Origin: Vanessa cardui
Taxonomy: Eukaryota > Arthropoda > Insecta > Lepidoptera > Nymphalidae
DNA: 64,000 nucleotides
Reading direction: 5' to 3'
Assembly: GCF_905220365.1 (NCBI RefSeq)
Contig: NC_061126.1
Location: 14,074,001-14,138,000, forward strand
Below the pieces are notes generated by a model, which did not search any database, was not told where the DNA came from, and saw nothing but the letters and a program-made list of their open reading frames with translations. Both the position numbers and the translations under genes were made by a program. Below, piece by piece: positions 39,023 through 51,115 of the stretch. Each line of letters starts with the position of its first letter. Position 1 is the first letter of the stretch.

Positions 39023-39461
39023 TTTTTCCTCTTTTGAATACGTTTCGTATAATGGCGACACTGCGTTATAGATAACTGTAAACAAAAGTCTACAAAGGAT
39101 TCTACGGACGTTAGAATATGTTTTGTTTCTATATTACGTATTTACCTCGTCGTGGAGTTATGAGTAATGCATAATAAGTGTATTTACGTTTTTACTTGTA
39201 ATCAATCATGCTGAGCTACCGAGTATGTATACATCATTGTCATTACACCCATTCATTGTTAAAATTATCATTTAAATATATATTTAAATATTTCTTTATT
39301 TATTATATTCATTAGGTTAACTCGTATATGAATAGTATTATTAGTATTTAAATATATCAATCATTTTATTTAAATTATACTTTGTACATATGTTTATTTT
39401 GTTAGGATAAAACATAGCAATGTAGGTTAGCAATGCCAAGATGTGGCCATTTCGTTTGTTT

Positions 39462-39485
39462 AAGCAAGCAAGCAAGCAAGCAAGC
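39462..39485. repeat. (AAGC)n microsatellite
   Basis: About six consecutive AAGC units. Confidence 0.9.
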
Positions 39486-39489
39486 GAGT

Positions 39490-40715
39490 CTAATTGTTAT
39501 ACTTTAATTATATTTTAAACATACGTAGTAAACCCCTGTTGATTGAAATGTACTTAATTAAATTGATGATATTTAGCTAATTTGTGCATTGAACTTCTTT
39601 TTTTAGGATTAAAAACTTATAAGTTGAAATTTTAATTAAATAATATATTTAAACATTAATAAAAAAACACATAACGAATCATTCTACTACCTAATAAATA
39701 TTCTCCAAAACGTTGATTTCAATATAAAAAGACTCCTTTTAATGTAGGGGGATTGTTTTATAACTAACAGCGCCCCTCGTTGTTCTATATTCAATTTTAA
39801 ATATGTAAATTTCCCCAATTCATACAGTTCGCCATATTGATTGACGTTTTTGACATTTTCACTAACGGGTCGTAGCGTGAAGTTCCACAACCTATCTCAA
39901 TATCCTATCTAAAACAAAATATATTTCTCCAGTGCAACTAGCTGTACTTGAGACGAAAGATATTCACCATACAAAATCTCCAAATTTGTAAAATAGATAG
40001 ATATAAATAGAATGCATCCGATACCACCCCATGATTATTATAACGCAAGGGGTCCCATTATTGAAATGATCTTTTTTTCCGTTATAGCATTACCGTATAA
40101 ATATCACCCTTCATTTTAGCTGCATACATTCCTATTATTTAATTTGATTAGTTGCCTAATTAACAAACTAATTAAAATATTTTTTTTAATTCACCTACCA
40201 CGTAGATTCTTTTCTACATGTCAAAGGTATGTAAAGGTACAACGTTACCGTAACTGGCAACCCCAAAGTTACTTAACACGTTCATATCAAATTGATAGAC
40301 ATTGGAATATTTCAAATTCATTTCGTGAACGAAACGTACTCGTACGTTGATCAGTGCCGACCCCCACATGCCGAGCGGGCCCTTATTGCGGACACTTGTC
40401 ATATCACAAAGGGGGCCAGGGCTCGGGGGCGATGCTTTATTATTTTAATTATTGCACGTTCACAGCCCTTTGTCAGTCCAGACCGCCACTGTCGCCTTGA
40501 ATTAATCTGAATTGTCCTAATTGAAGATCCTCGCTTTAATATGTGAACGTTTATTAATAATTGCCCGGTTTGTGCGAATAATAATTAACTTGGAATATTT
40601 GACTTGTTGAGTAGAAGTTTTTGGAAACATTCCTTCTCGTATTTAAACTGTCTTCGTTGTAAAACTGAATGCGGTATTTCTTTAGTGGTTATATATAGTA
40701 GTATTGGAACAGCTT
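39490..40715. other. AT-rich noncoding
   Basis: The 40360-40430 patch is GC-richer (CGAGCGGGCCCTTATTGCGG). Overlapping short frames have no domains. Confidence 0.35.
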
Positions 40716-40716
40716 G

Positions 40717-40910
40717 TAAGTAACAGCCTGTATAAATCCCTGTGCAACAGATTCTTCTCGGGTTTTTTTTTGCGTTTTGCAACACGCCGTGCTAATGCGT
40801 TTTGTGCACACACATCTGGCAGACTTTCATACGACAAATTCAGACAGGTTTCTTCAAGATGTTTTCATTTACTGTCGAGCACGAGATAAACTATAAACAG
40901 CGCTTGAAAA
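40717..40910 (-). mobile_element. SINE family 2, reverse, diverged
   Basis: AAGTAACAGCCTGTATAAAT, ACACATCTGGCAGACTTTC, CAGGTTTCTTCAAGATGTTT and GAGCACGAGATAAACTATAA follow the reverse body order of family 2 with many substitutions. Confidence 0.6.
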
Positions 40911-41054
40911 CTCGGTGGTACTCGCTCGTATTTTTACCTCAGATTGAGTTAAAAAACATTTCGGTTGAAAAAATTAATACTGTATTAAGACTATTTAGAA
41001 AAAACAAGACTTAATACTTAGAATAAAAAATGAACAATAGTTAATTATGTTCAC

Positions 41055-41160
41055 TTTCATCAACCCGCATTGGAACAGCATGGTGGACTATGTTCCTCCT
41101 TCTCGAAGTGAGAGGAGACCTTAGCCCAGCAGTGGGGAATTTAGAGGTTGTTTTTGTTGT
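41055..41160 (+). mobile_element. SINE family 2 tail
   Basis: CAACCCGCATTGGAACAGCA, TGGTGGACTATGTTCC and CTTAGCCCAGCAGTGGGGAA end in a TTGTTTTTGTTGT run. Only the 3' third is present. Confidence 0.65.
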
Positions 41161-41309
41161 AATTATGTAAAACAAAATGTATGAAATATTTACCAGTTGA
41201 AAGAGATTAACAAATATTTCGTCAGATCTATAAGACGGTGTACATGTATCTATCGAGTAACAGCGCCGGCACGGGGACACAGTGGAAGGCGGGCGGCGCA
41301 TATTTTTAC

Positions 41310-42840
41310 TCTCTCGAGCCGATCTTCATAACAAAATTCTCCGTTTTGATATTATATTTATATTGTTAACGTTCGTACCTGCATATTTCTAACGGTAAAT
41401 ATGAAAATTTCGAGAATGCCTACGCGCTCTTCTTTCGCGTCCCGAACGAACAAAGGTCTATCGTAAGCATCTATTATGAAAATCTCGATTCGGATTGCTT
41501 TCGGATTATATGTATTTTTTTAATAAACTTTATTTCCTCGAGAATTTTGTCCTTTATATATTTTTTGGAACATACACGTGTGACTATTTCTATTCAAGTT
41601 TTAATTAAACTTCATCTGTCCATAACTAATAATATATATATACAAAACTTTATTTCAAGCTACTTATAATAAAGAAATATATTGATTATATAAGACTAAT
41701 ATTAACAATATTTTTAATTATTTAAACACACTTTTAACGATAAAATTATTTGATAACAAGGAAATTAAATTAAATAAAAATTCGTTTTAAAATTTTGTAA
41801 TTGTTTAAATAGAGTGTGATTTTTATTAAACTGTACATTTAAAATTAAATATAACGTAATATAATAATAATCGTTTATTGAACTCATTACTACAATTATA
41901 CTATATTCCGTGTACTGAATGTAATTCGTAAGTGTTTGGTACTGTTTAACTGAATTAACCTTACGACGTACTTTCAAATGAGACCGGAAAATTTTCAAGG
42001 TATGAAGGTATATCTTAGTCCATGTTTTAAATAGTTATAAACACTTTAAATTTACTTGGTATGACTTTCTTCTAGAATCTATCCCATACTTAGTACAACC
42101 CACAACCAAATAGTTATATATTTATACAAGATTATATAGACGATGAAAAGCTTATACTTGTTGACTTCCAAGCAGGATATATTATATACTTTGTATTTTC
42201 AATGTTGAAAAAAGAGTCACTACTTAATTTCTTGCTAGTTCTCAGTAGAATCTACATTCCGAACTGGTACTCAATTAATATAGTTTGTAAATTTAGTTGA
42301 ATAAAACGTATTTTGATTTTGGTTTTTTGATTTTATTAATTTCTGGTTAATAGAGTAAGCTAGTGTAACTAGAGTCATATATGATATATCATAATAAGTA
42401 AAATACGGTTAATATTTATTATAATGTTAGTGTCAATAGATCATAAGTACCATTCAGTCTTTCTACTTTATATAAAAGAAAATGATGACACTTTACCTAT
42501 ACTGTGAAGGAAAATTCCTACACAATGTAGGTACTTAGGACTTTATTAATAGCGTATTGCATATAACCACAGCTATATTCTATTACATGAAACGCAGCAG
42601 TAAATCTTGTTTTTGCTTACGTTAATGTATTAGCGCAAAGCCACAATACGATTGGAAGTTTACAAGGCGCGCATCCGAATAAGTAAGCAAACACCGTATG
42701 ACGTCAGCCGGAGCAAGTGGGGGGCTATTCTGAAGAAATTATCTAATTATCTTTGAGTTTATATAACGAAAAGTTTCTCGGTAATACCGTAGCTCTTGAT
42801 CGTTGTGACAATTACCTTTTATTAAAGTAGTTGTCTAGTA
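41310..42840. other. AT-rich noncoding
   Basis: Very AT-rich with many short A/T runs; no exon or repeat family recognised. Confidence 0.4.
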
Positions 42841-42842
42841 AA

Positions 42843-42965
42843 GCGAGATGGACCGACGATCTGGTCAAGTTCGCTTGGTATCGCTGGATGCAGGTCGCTA
42901 CTCACCGGTCAAGGTGGAAATCATTGGGTGAGGCCTATGTTCAGCAGTGGACGTCCTACGGCTGA
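42843..42965 (+). pseudogene. RTE-type LINE ORF C-terminal fragment
   Basis: In frame it encodes ARWTDDLVKFAWYRWMQVAT, then HRSRWKSLGEAYVQQWTSYG and a TGA stop, followed by (GAT)n at 42966-42987. RWTDD-L-RWMQ-A-R-W-EAYVQQWTS is the familiar C-terminal end of RTE-type non-LTR retrotransposon proteins in Lepidoptera, and the short-repeat tail is the expected 3' end. The reverse transcriptase and endonuclease parts are absent. Intact frame over 41 codons suggests a not very old, 5'-truncated insertion. Confidence 0.75.
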
Positions 42966-43540
42966 GATGATGATGATGATGATGATGAAAGTAGTAGTTT
43001 CTGTAGGGTGTGTCCCCGTCGTGAGAAGAGGGAGGAGTCTATTGAGTACTCTATGTCCTTTTCTATACCTCAAGACATGTCTATTCTAATTATCGTCATG
43101 ATCGGTTAAATATTAAAGATGCTTTATCAAACGAATGTTAAACAACTCACTTCCGAATTCATAATATTTGTTTGACGTATGCCAAATAAGAATTTGACTT
43201 TTACACTTAGAGTTTCCCTTGGGGTTGGACTCTTTGCTGTTATTACTGCGTATTCTCGTAACGATTGTTGATATTGATGTTACCTTAGACGGACAGAGGC
43301 CTGCACTTATTTCCAGGGTTTCTTCCCGTTGGATACGGAACTCTAAAACACGCTTTATTAGTTGAATCTTAAGAAGTAAACAAAACAGATTCTTTTAAAA
43401 CGCTCTCTTGTTTATAGTCTTCAAAACATTAGCAAAAGTTTCTGATATCGGCTTTATGGTTTTGGCAGCGTTTCATTTATATTCGTTAAAAAATCTTTAT
43501 TTATTTTTCGTATTTTCACAGCGTCAGTATAAATATACTA

Positions 43541-43710
43541 TCTATACTAATATCATAAATGAGAAAGTAACTCTGTCTGTCCGTTGTTATACCACGCGCA
43601 AACTACTAAATCAAATTTGTTTTAATTTTGTATAAAGCAAGCTTGAACTATAAGGAATTAAAGGATAATGTTTCTATGATATGCCTGACGACCAAGTTTT
43701 GGATTACTAT
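43541..43710 (+). mobile_element. Helitron-like family A, 3'-truncated
   Basis: TCTATACTAATATCATAAAT, GAGAAAGTAACTCTGTCTGT and AAAGCAAGCTTGAACTATAA match the family A 5' half. The CTAG end is lost. It stops about 155 bp before the sd exon at 43866. Confidence 0.6.
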
Positions 43711-43865
43711 ATTTTATAATTGTATTGTCAAATATTTTAGATGATTTGGTTGAAAATGGAGGATGAAACAACAAAATTAGAATAAGAGTTGTAAATTAGA
43801 TATAAGAAATGATAACTTTAGGAACCAGAGCAGTTTAGTTGAACATATTGTTTGTGTTGTTGCAG

Positions 43866-43996
43866 CGAGCGGCGCGCTCGCAGCCGGCACCATTGCGTCT
43901 CCGTGGAGCACGGCGGCCGGCGCGCCCGACACCAACGGATCGGGCGGCGCTGACGCCAAGCACCTCGATGTCGGCGAGGCCAGCGATGATGAAAAG
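43866..43996 (+). CDS. sd: scalloped/TEAD N-terminal linker coding exon
   Basis: Internal coding exon of a TEA-domain transcription factor. The acceptor is TTGTTGCAG and the donor is AAG|gtaaca. It starts with two bases of a split codon and then encodes 43 residues, including GTIASPW near the start, DTNGS in the middle and KHLDVGEASDDEK at the end. This matches the acidic linker just N-terminal of the TEA domain in insect Scalloped, which carries very similar GTI-SPW, DTNGS and LDVG-SDDEK blocks. It ends in phase 0 and joins in frame to the exon at 51906. There is no in-frame ATG, so the start codon is in an upstream exon not recognised here; that exon must end one base into a codon. The exon is much more GC-rich than its flanks. 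Its opposite-strand open frames are shadows. Identification is by family recognition; splicing is inferred. Confidence 0.9.
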
Positions 43997-44050
43997 GTAA
44001 CAATATGCTGTTACACTAATAAATACCTGACTGTTCTTTTTATCTTTATC

Positions 44051-44265
44051 TGTACATAGTATAAAACAAAGTCGCTTTCCAGTCTCCCTCTCTATGTGTG
44101 CTTAGATCTTTAAAATTACGCAACGGATTTTGATGCGGTTTTTTTTAAAGATAGAGGGACTCGAGAGGAAGGTTTTTTGTATATAATAAATGACACTATA
44201 TAAGTTTCTACTGTGATGTCGTAAATAAACAAATTCTGTCGCACCCGTGCGGAGTGGGTCGCTAG
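44051..44265 (+). mobile_element. Helitron-like family B just after an sd splice donor
   Basis: ACATAGTATAAAACAAAGTC start, CGGATTTTGATGCGGTTTTT, AAACAAATTCTGTCGC and CCGTGCGGAGTGGGTCGCTA-G end before T. The start is about 55 nt after the donor of the exon ending at 43996. Confidence 0.65.
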
Positions 44266-44794
44266 TTATTTTCTATCAAATACAATTTTTACTCAAGTAT
44301 TAAAATATATTCTTGTAATCATTCTGTTTCGTGATTATTTTTTTGTTATTGTTTTTTTTTTACATTGTTATTGTTATAGTAAACGAAAAAACATTACTTG
44401 CATTTATGCTCTATTCGTGTATGTGTATCTTTCTGTAACCGATACCTTTACGGGCTTTACGGACATAAGGCACTGGGTAGTTGGTAATGAAACTAGATGT
44501 TCCCGAGAGAGCCTTACACAACTTTATCGAACAAACAAAGTTTCAGCTAGTAATTTTCTTTTTGTTTATCTGTGGTCACACAATAAAGTCTCAATGTAAA
44601 CGATAGTTGATCTTATAATTACTGTAATGGGCTGAATTTTTAACATAGTGACAAATCCCATATAATTGGCAAGGCAAAAGGCATTATAATTGTACACGAA
44701 CACTATGCTACTGTGCATTCTTTTAAAATCAGAAACCAATTATATGACTATTGAAAAAAATCAATCAAATCAATATTAACGTGCTTTTCGAGGC

Positions 44795-45115
44795 TTTTTT
44801 TATGGAATAGGTTTGCGGACGAGCATATGGGCCACGTGATGGTAAGTAGTCACCATCACCCATAGACAATGACGCTGTAAAAAATGTTAACTATTCCTTA
44901 TATCGTCAATGCGCCACCAACCTTGTGAACTAAGATGCTATGCCCATTGTGCCTGTACCTACCTGTAGTTACATTGGCTCACTCACCCTTCAAACCGGAA
45001 CACAACAATACTGCGTACTGTTGTTTAGCGGTAGAATATTTGATGAGTGGGTGGTACCTACGCAAGCGGGCTTGCACAAAGTACATTATACCACTAATCA
45101 CCCTCCCACCAAGTA
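44795..45115 (+). mobile_element. lepidopteran interspersed repeat (SINE/LINE-derived)
   Basis: TTGCGGACGAGCATATGGGC, CACGTGATGGTAAGTAGTCA, ATGCGCCACCAACCTTGTGA, CACTCACCCTTCAAACCGGA and TGAGTGGGTGGTACCTACGC. I recognise this arrangement as a widespread butterfly/moth repeat; its class is not clear. A diverged reverse relative lies at 55010-55255. The open frames over it are incidental. Confidence 0.65.
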
Positions 45116-45567
45116 CTTACATTTGAGAGTCACATTTATTACCCAAAAGACGTAAGTCAGATTCTCAAACATCTCAATCTGTTGTAAAAGTGACATTATC
45201 AAACGAAACAGTTAATACTTACCAACAATAACATCAAACATTTGCTTTCCCTTATAATACTTTCAGTAGTAATTGAACAATCCCGCGGAACCTCGCGTTT
45301 GCATGAACGTACAAATATTAGCTCGGAGCATATTCCGAGTAAGTGAATCACTATATTTCGTCTGAAGCGCCTCCCGCTCGAAGGAGTCGGCCGGCGTTAT
45401 TTTTATTTTCTTTTGAGAATAGAACCGGCTCTATTAATTACAATGACGCACCTCTTCGCTTTCGTGTTCGAACTTATTTGTGCGCTCGTGTTACAGCGCA
45501 AATTTGAATTTTACCTAAATTCGAAAATGTTCAATTGTCTCAGATTATATCATATATTTTATTTCCC

Positions 45568-45660
45568 TGCATTGGAACAGCGTGGTGGAATATGTTCCAA
45601 ACCCTCACCTTAATGAGTAGACCTTAGCCCACCAATGGGAAATTAACAGGCTGTGACTGT
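45568..45660 (+). mobile_element. SINE family 2 tail
   Basis: TGCATTGGAACAGCGTGGTG, GAATATGTTCCAAACCCTCA, GACCTTAGCCCACCAATGGG and AACAGGCTGTGACTGTTAC. Only the 3' third is present. Confidence 0.65.
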
Positions 45661-46167
45661 TACTATTTCACGTATCACCGTAAAGAAAACAGTTTTCAAG
45701 AAAAATATGTAGTTATTTTTAATATACTTTTAAAAGATGTTTATGGTTTTATGGTATATGGTAGGTATAAATATTCCTTTTTAATAAATACAGTATTGGC
45801 AATATTAATCGCTCTTTCTAAAGGAATTGTAACACCAAAAGTGTTTGCAATAAAAGTGAAAAGTTGTAATTGTCTGTATACTAGACTATTTAGCGGGTTA
45901 TTATGAAATTAGTCGTATTACTTCAGCTAACTGTAACCTTCATAATATGTTTGCTTACAGACATATGTTAATAGCATCTGGTTTGTGTGATAAACCGAAA
46001 CACTATTACGAGACGTGCTATGTTTTGCAATAGTGCATTTTGGCGGGAACGATAGATACAAGATATAGAAACGTTAACTAGCGGACCTATATATATACTT
46101 GTATACCTTGACTATAACTTCACCCTGAACCATCCATTTATTTTGTTAACTATTTGAAATTCAATAC

Positions 46168-46446
46168 AACAACAACAGACTGTAAATTTCCCACTGCGTG
46201 GCTAACGCCTCCTCTCCCTTTTGAGGAGAAGATTTGGAGATGTTCCACCACACTGTTTTGATTAGTGGAATATACATGTGACAGGATTTCTATGAAATTA
46301 GACATATACAGGTTTCCTTCACCGCGGAGCACGAGATGAATTATAAACACAAATTAAGCACATGAATATTCAGTGGTGCTTTCCTGGGTTTGAACCCGCA
46401 ATCATCGGTTAAGATGCACACGGTATAACCACGGAGCCATCTCGGT
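46168..46446 (-). mobile_element. tRNA-derived SINE (family 2), reverse, near full length
   Basis: AACAGACTGTAAATTTCCCA, CTCCTCTCCCTTTTGAGGAG, ATGAATTATAAACACAAATT, TTTGAACCCGCAATCATCGG and a head ending GAGCCATCTCGG. On the reverse strand CCGAGATGGCTC and CGGGTTCAAA are the A- and B-box regions. Confidence 0.75.
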
Positions 46447-47043
46447 AATACACTTACATATACTTCGTATTAAGATGGTTAAAACTCCTAAGATATCTTG
46501 GTCAATATCCAAAAATCCGCGTTCTCGATTAAAACGCTTTATTGAATGCATATTGATTGGACTATTTGTGTTTTATAGCCTATTTCAACCATTAGTAGAG
46601 TAAAAACAAATAAACAACATTGAAATGAAGCGTTGTCATTGGTCGACATCTTGTATAAATGTGTGATGTGATATTCATTTAATATTATGGATTCGTGAAA
46701 ATGACGTATAGTATTGGATATCGACGAGTTGTTACCGTAACTTTGGAACTAATAAATTATTAATAAAACAATAAAGCATTCATAATGTAGCAGAACTATT
46801 AACAGATCTCATGAAATCTGTTAATCTAAAGTTCGTTTGTGTAATCAATTTAAATATTATTTATTCAGATAGGCTCATTGTAATCACTTTTAAATCATGT
46901 TACGTTATTGAATTAAATGTGTAAATATCGTAGATAGAAGCAGAACTAGTACTTCGATTGGAATATGCTTCAAGTATTGAAGGACAATATGTGCCCACTT
47001 GTTGTAAGGTAAGGTACACGGTATGACTCAATATATTATAACA

Positions 47044-47242
47044 GTACAGAATTTGTTAGATACTTCTAAAATTATCAGTACTTCTTTGCAGTATTCTCAA
47101 TGTATTATGTCCAAAAACCTTCCTTTCGAATCATTCCATCTATTAAAAAAAACCGCATCGAAAACCGATGAGTGATTTTAAAGATCTAAGCATACATAGG
47201 GTACAGCCAGCGGTAAACGACTTTGTTTTATGCTATGTAATG
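47044..47242 (-). mobile_element. Helitron-like family B, reverse
   Basis: CAGAATTTGTTAGATACTTC, TAAAATTATCAGTACTTCTT, AACCTTCCTTTCGAATCATT, AAAGATCTAAGCATACATAG and GACTTTGTTTTATGCTATGT. The CTAG terminus is missing on the left. Confidence 0.65.
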
Positions 47243-47380
47243 ATGTACAGATCAAAATAAAACATTGTAACTTGTTGGTATAATAACTACTATGTTGATA
47301 GTGCAGTTTCCGAAAGTTGTCTTCACACTGGGAATAGCTAAATAGTAAAGTCGAATTATCGCTTCGACGACAGTTGCAAA

Positions 47381-47465
47381 TCAAATCAAGTTTATTCAAG
47401 TAAACTTCACAATGAAGCGTTTTTGAATCGTCAATAACCAAATACTACCACCGTTTCGGAAGCGT
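47381..47465 (+). mobile_element. retroelement fragment related to 34388
   Basis: CAAATCAAATCAAGTTTATT, CACAATGAAGCGTTTTTGAA-TCGTCAA and ACTACCACCGTTTCGGAAG. It shares its start and order of words with the duplicated fragment at 34388. Confidence 0.5.
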
Positions 47466-47579
47466 GTTGCGTGTTGAATGATATCGGGACAAGTAGGATA
47501 CCTGATGATAACTTCCTACTATCTATAATGTCTGAATGTGCAAGTAATACCTTACGCGCAATTTCAATGCAATCGCAAC

Positions 47580-47705
47580 ACTGACCCTCCTTATCCCAAT
47601 TTTATTTGGGGTCGGCGCAGAATGCCTTCTCCTTCCATGCTTCTCTGTCAGACGTCATCTCACAAGTAACATTATTTCAAACCATATCTTTCACACAACA
47701 CCGGT
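47580..47705 (-). mobile_element. RTE-type LINE 3' end, reverse
   Basis: CCTCCTTATCCCAATTTTAT, TTGGGGTCGGCGCAGAATGC, TCTGTCAGACGTCATCTCAC and AAGTAACATTATTTCAAACC repeat the element at 21960. It is 5'-truncated. Confidence 0.65.
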
Positions 47706-48894
47706 ACCTGAAATTAGTAACAAAATAAATCCAAATAAATCTTCTAAGAAATTGTCAATTGTCAGATAGTTTCAGTTCGTTTGAAGTTGTATGTAAAGAT
47801 TAGTAGAATTGTTAGGTTGGTACAAATTTATCCTCAAATATTGAGTTGAGTATCTTGAAACCATATCTTTGAATCGCTCAAGAGAACGTTTTAATTTTTA
47901 TTAGGTGTAGGTATATTGGCGCTCAGCAATGATATCATCTTTAAATTTATATTATTGGAATAAACTTAGTCACATAAATTTAAAAACCATTTCGTACAAA
48001 ACCTTTACATAACAATTAAACTACTCGTATCTGGTACCTATTGGTGAAATTCGCCAATTTTTTAAACGATTGCCGCCCAATTTTTTCATTTACTTTTTTC
48101 ATGTATTCTTTCGACTGATGCAAAAGCACGCGTTTTTGAAGCTAATTTAAATTTAACGAATTAAAAATAACCTATTTGTCTTAAAAAAAGAACACGTATT
48201 TTAAGATATATAAATCTACAAAATTCTAGTTTATTTTGCTGTGCGTTAAAGCCAATCTTGGGTGTACAAATAGGTCAAACTTACCATAAAAAAATCATAA
48301 TCTGTATGAATGAATAAAAGGATTGTTCCAATTCAATTTGCAAGATTTGAAAAAAACATTGCAAGTTAAATAAAATGTTGTAAAAATATAATTATAGATG
48401 TTTCTTATTAAAATAGATTATAAAACAAGCCAGACCAACTGATTCCTTAGCACGTACCATAGGCTACTCCGTGTTAATATTACCTTACCGCACACCCTAC
48501 GTTACGCTTAAGTTCTTTTAACTACTGTTCCAATTTTAAACGTCAAATTTAATTTACGAAATTTACTTGAAATGATTTTGTCATTAATTAAAATTGATAC
48601 AAAAAGTTACAACTGAAATTACCGTTACAGATTTAAGATTCAATAAAACGGAATATTCACAGAATCGTTTCGGTTTTTCTTTGAGCATCAATCGAGGCAT
48701 ATTTTTTTCGACTTAATGAAACAAAAATAATTGCTCATAAACTTTTGGTGCAAAAGTTTAATTTTGAGTGTAAACAAACGAATCTTGGATTCGAATTAAA
48801 ATAAAATAAAAAGATATTAAGTGTTATAGCTTCGGTATATATTATCACACTATCAATATAATAAGCATCATTGACATAGGAATTACGTGTATTT

Positions 48895-48970
48895 GGCTTC
48901 TGGGCTTAACAGCTGCAGATTCAATACTTAATGCAACTATTTGTCTTGTACGTTGGGCCCGTTTGGGTAC
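48895..48970 (+). repeat. interspersed fragment, copy 1 of 2
   Basis: GGCTTCTGGGCTTAACAGCT, GCAGATTCAATACTTAATGC and AACTATTTGTCTTG recur at 50687 with few changes. Class unknown. Confidence 0.6.
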
Positions 48971-50686
48971 GTTGGTTATCTGAATAGTGATTCAAAAAAT
49001 AAAAATCATACATAAACTATATTGATTCAATAAGCACTCGAAAATATTTACTAATAACATCCTCTTTTTTGAATTTGGAAGTCAGCGGCCAATATTAAAA
49101 GACAAGCCAATTGCGGAGTAGAGATTATTTTAGTGACAAGTATGCTTGTTTATATAGGTAAACTCTCATAGACCGTGATCATACGTGATTTCCTAGGAAG
49201 AGACCAAAGAGTAAAGAAATTCAGAGAGTGTATCGTCTATACTCAGTTCTCAATTCAAGGCTCAATAACTTTTATTGGACCGATTCCCTAAAGAAAAGAA
49301 AATTGAAACCTGGGCGCGTACCCCCTGAGTTTTCATGTTTATGAATTACGTTATGAATTTAAAACGCAATTTAAAGACATGAAAATGCTGCTTCTATTAA
49401 TCTCGTGTTCGTGTGTCTTTCGAAAGAAGTTCTGTCACTGACCTGCATTGGAGCATGGAACAAGCACGAAACCTCTTTAGAAGGAAATGTACTGGCTGTT
49501 ACGTTCTGTATGGATTTTTTTCTTTTACGTAATAATTAAATACTAAAAAGTATTTAATGCAAAAAAAATACGTCCATAACAGGACATATCGAACGTTAAC
49601 GACATAAAAGCTAAAAATAAACACGAAATCTTGTTAATGTTTTGCGAAATCAGTTCAAAAGCTAAAAATATTCAAAATGTTCTTATTGTGGATAGTTTTC
49701 GTATCAAAGTTAATTACTGTTTATCACGTGTTATGTTTAAAGATATCGATGCCATATACAGAAGGAACGGGGCAGCGGTACGTTTATTTAAGGCAATAAT
49801 TACAATATCTCGTTCAGTCGAAATCGAACGGGTAATTTAATCTTTTAAATTAATTCGACTCGACTTACTTTTTTTTTTTTTGAAAACTTTTACTCGAACG
49901 CGTGACCCTATTAATCAATAAACGAAGGTCATTGAATACAAACATGGTTTAATTGTTATAACGTTTTGCTGACTGTTCGGCGATTGCAACTGTACAATTA
50001 TTCCAGCTACATTCAATGTGCACAATTATCACTATTCACTAACAATAGGTCTCAACTTGATTCAGTACATTCTATATATGAAATAACGTAAGCTTAAATG
50101 TTCCATTTTGGCTTCGATTTTTGGCATCACAACCATAAATTATTAAAGAAAAAAAAAATATACACGTGACAGGAGTAAAACCTTTTTACATGAGCGTCAA
50201 CTTTTTTTTAAAAACGTTCCATTTCGAAACGTGGTCGCCGTGAAAAGTTTCACTTGAAATAGCTCCCGAATACCCGTGTCTGTACAACATCTCAAGCGAT
50301 GAACACGGGAAATTGCTAAGATACACTAAACCGCTAAATCACTCTCGTGTGCACTAAACTAAACAATGAGAATCCGGTTCGAATCCATTCAACCTATTTG
50401 GGTGAATCCAGGTTACGCAGATGATCAAGCCGTATTGATTTTTTTAACGTCCTTTGAGCAGGCAGATGCGTTTTTGTTTATTTTTATTTTAGACGTGCTT
50501 TTGTTTTATTTGCTTTTTTACTAACGTGTTTATTTCTAAAAGGCGATATGTGTGTTATTGTTTGATAATAATATATTAGTTTTTCATAGCTTACTTGTGT
50601 GTTTTAAGATTGTTAAATGTTAATGATTTTAATGAATGTTATAGATTTTGTTCATTACAATTTGACAGTGATTAAGTGAGCTGGGC

Positions 50687-50775
50687 TTCTGGACTTAACA
50701 GTTGCAAATTCAAAACTCATGGCAACTATTTGTCTTGCGAATAAAGCCCTTGGCTACACGTTCGTCGTTCTCTGA
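50687..50775 (+). repeat. interspersed fragment, copy 2 of 2
   Basis: GGCTTCTGGACTTAACAGTT, GCAAATTCAAAACTCATGGC and AACTATTTGTCTTGCG are parallel to 48895. Same orientation, 1.8 kb apart. Confidence 0.6.
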
Positions 50776-50939
50776 GTCATTAAGGCATCCATATTTTTAT
50801 TTATTACGCACCTGACAAACAAAACTATTTAGTTATCTCATTGACTAAATTTTATATTTTTAATTAGTCATTGTCTTGTAAAAATTTCATATCAAGTGCA
50901 ATAAACAAATATTGTTTCAACAAATCCTATCCAACATAT

Positions 50940-51115
50940 TCTTTCTAATATTATGAACACAAAAGTGAGTTTGTTCATATCTCAACTCAATCATTAAGTA
51001 AAGTAGTAAGAAGTACTAATATTTGCATATTCGTCTGGTGTACGGAAAAGAGGCCGTAAAGATGATGGGTAATACCGCTCCTGCCATACACGAGCAATAC
51101 CGCGCGCAGAACTAG
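50940..51115 (+). mobile_element. Helitron-like family A copy, diverged
   Basis: TCTAATATTATGAACACAAA then AGTGAGTTTGTTCATATCTC at the start, CCGCGCGCAGAACTAG at the end followed by T. The middle is diverged. Confidence 0.5.

Noticed and set aside
39462..39485. CRISPR-like repeat array
   Set aside because: Simple AAGC microsatellite without spacers; the genome is eukaryotic.
43777..44003. Two minus-strand open frames over the sd exon
   Set aside because: They are antisense shadows of a GC-rich coding exon; residues are low-complexity Ala/Arg/Pro and the plus-strand reading matches Scalloped.
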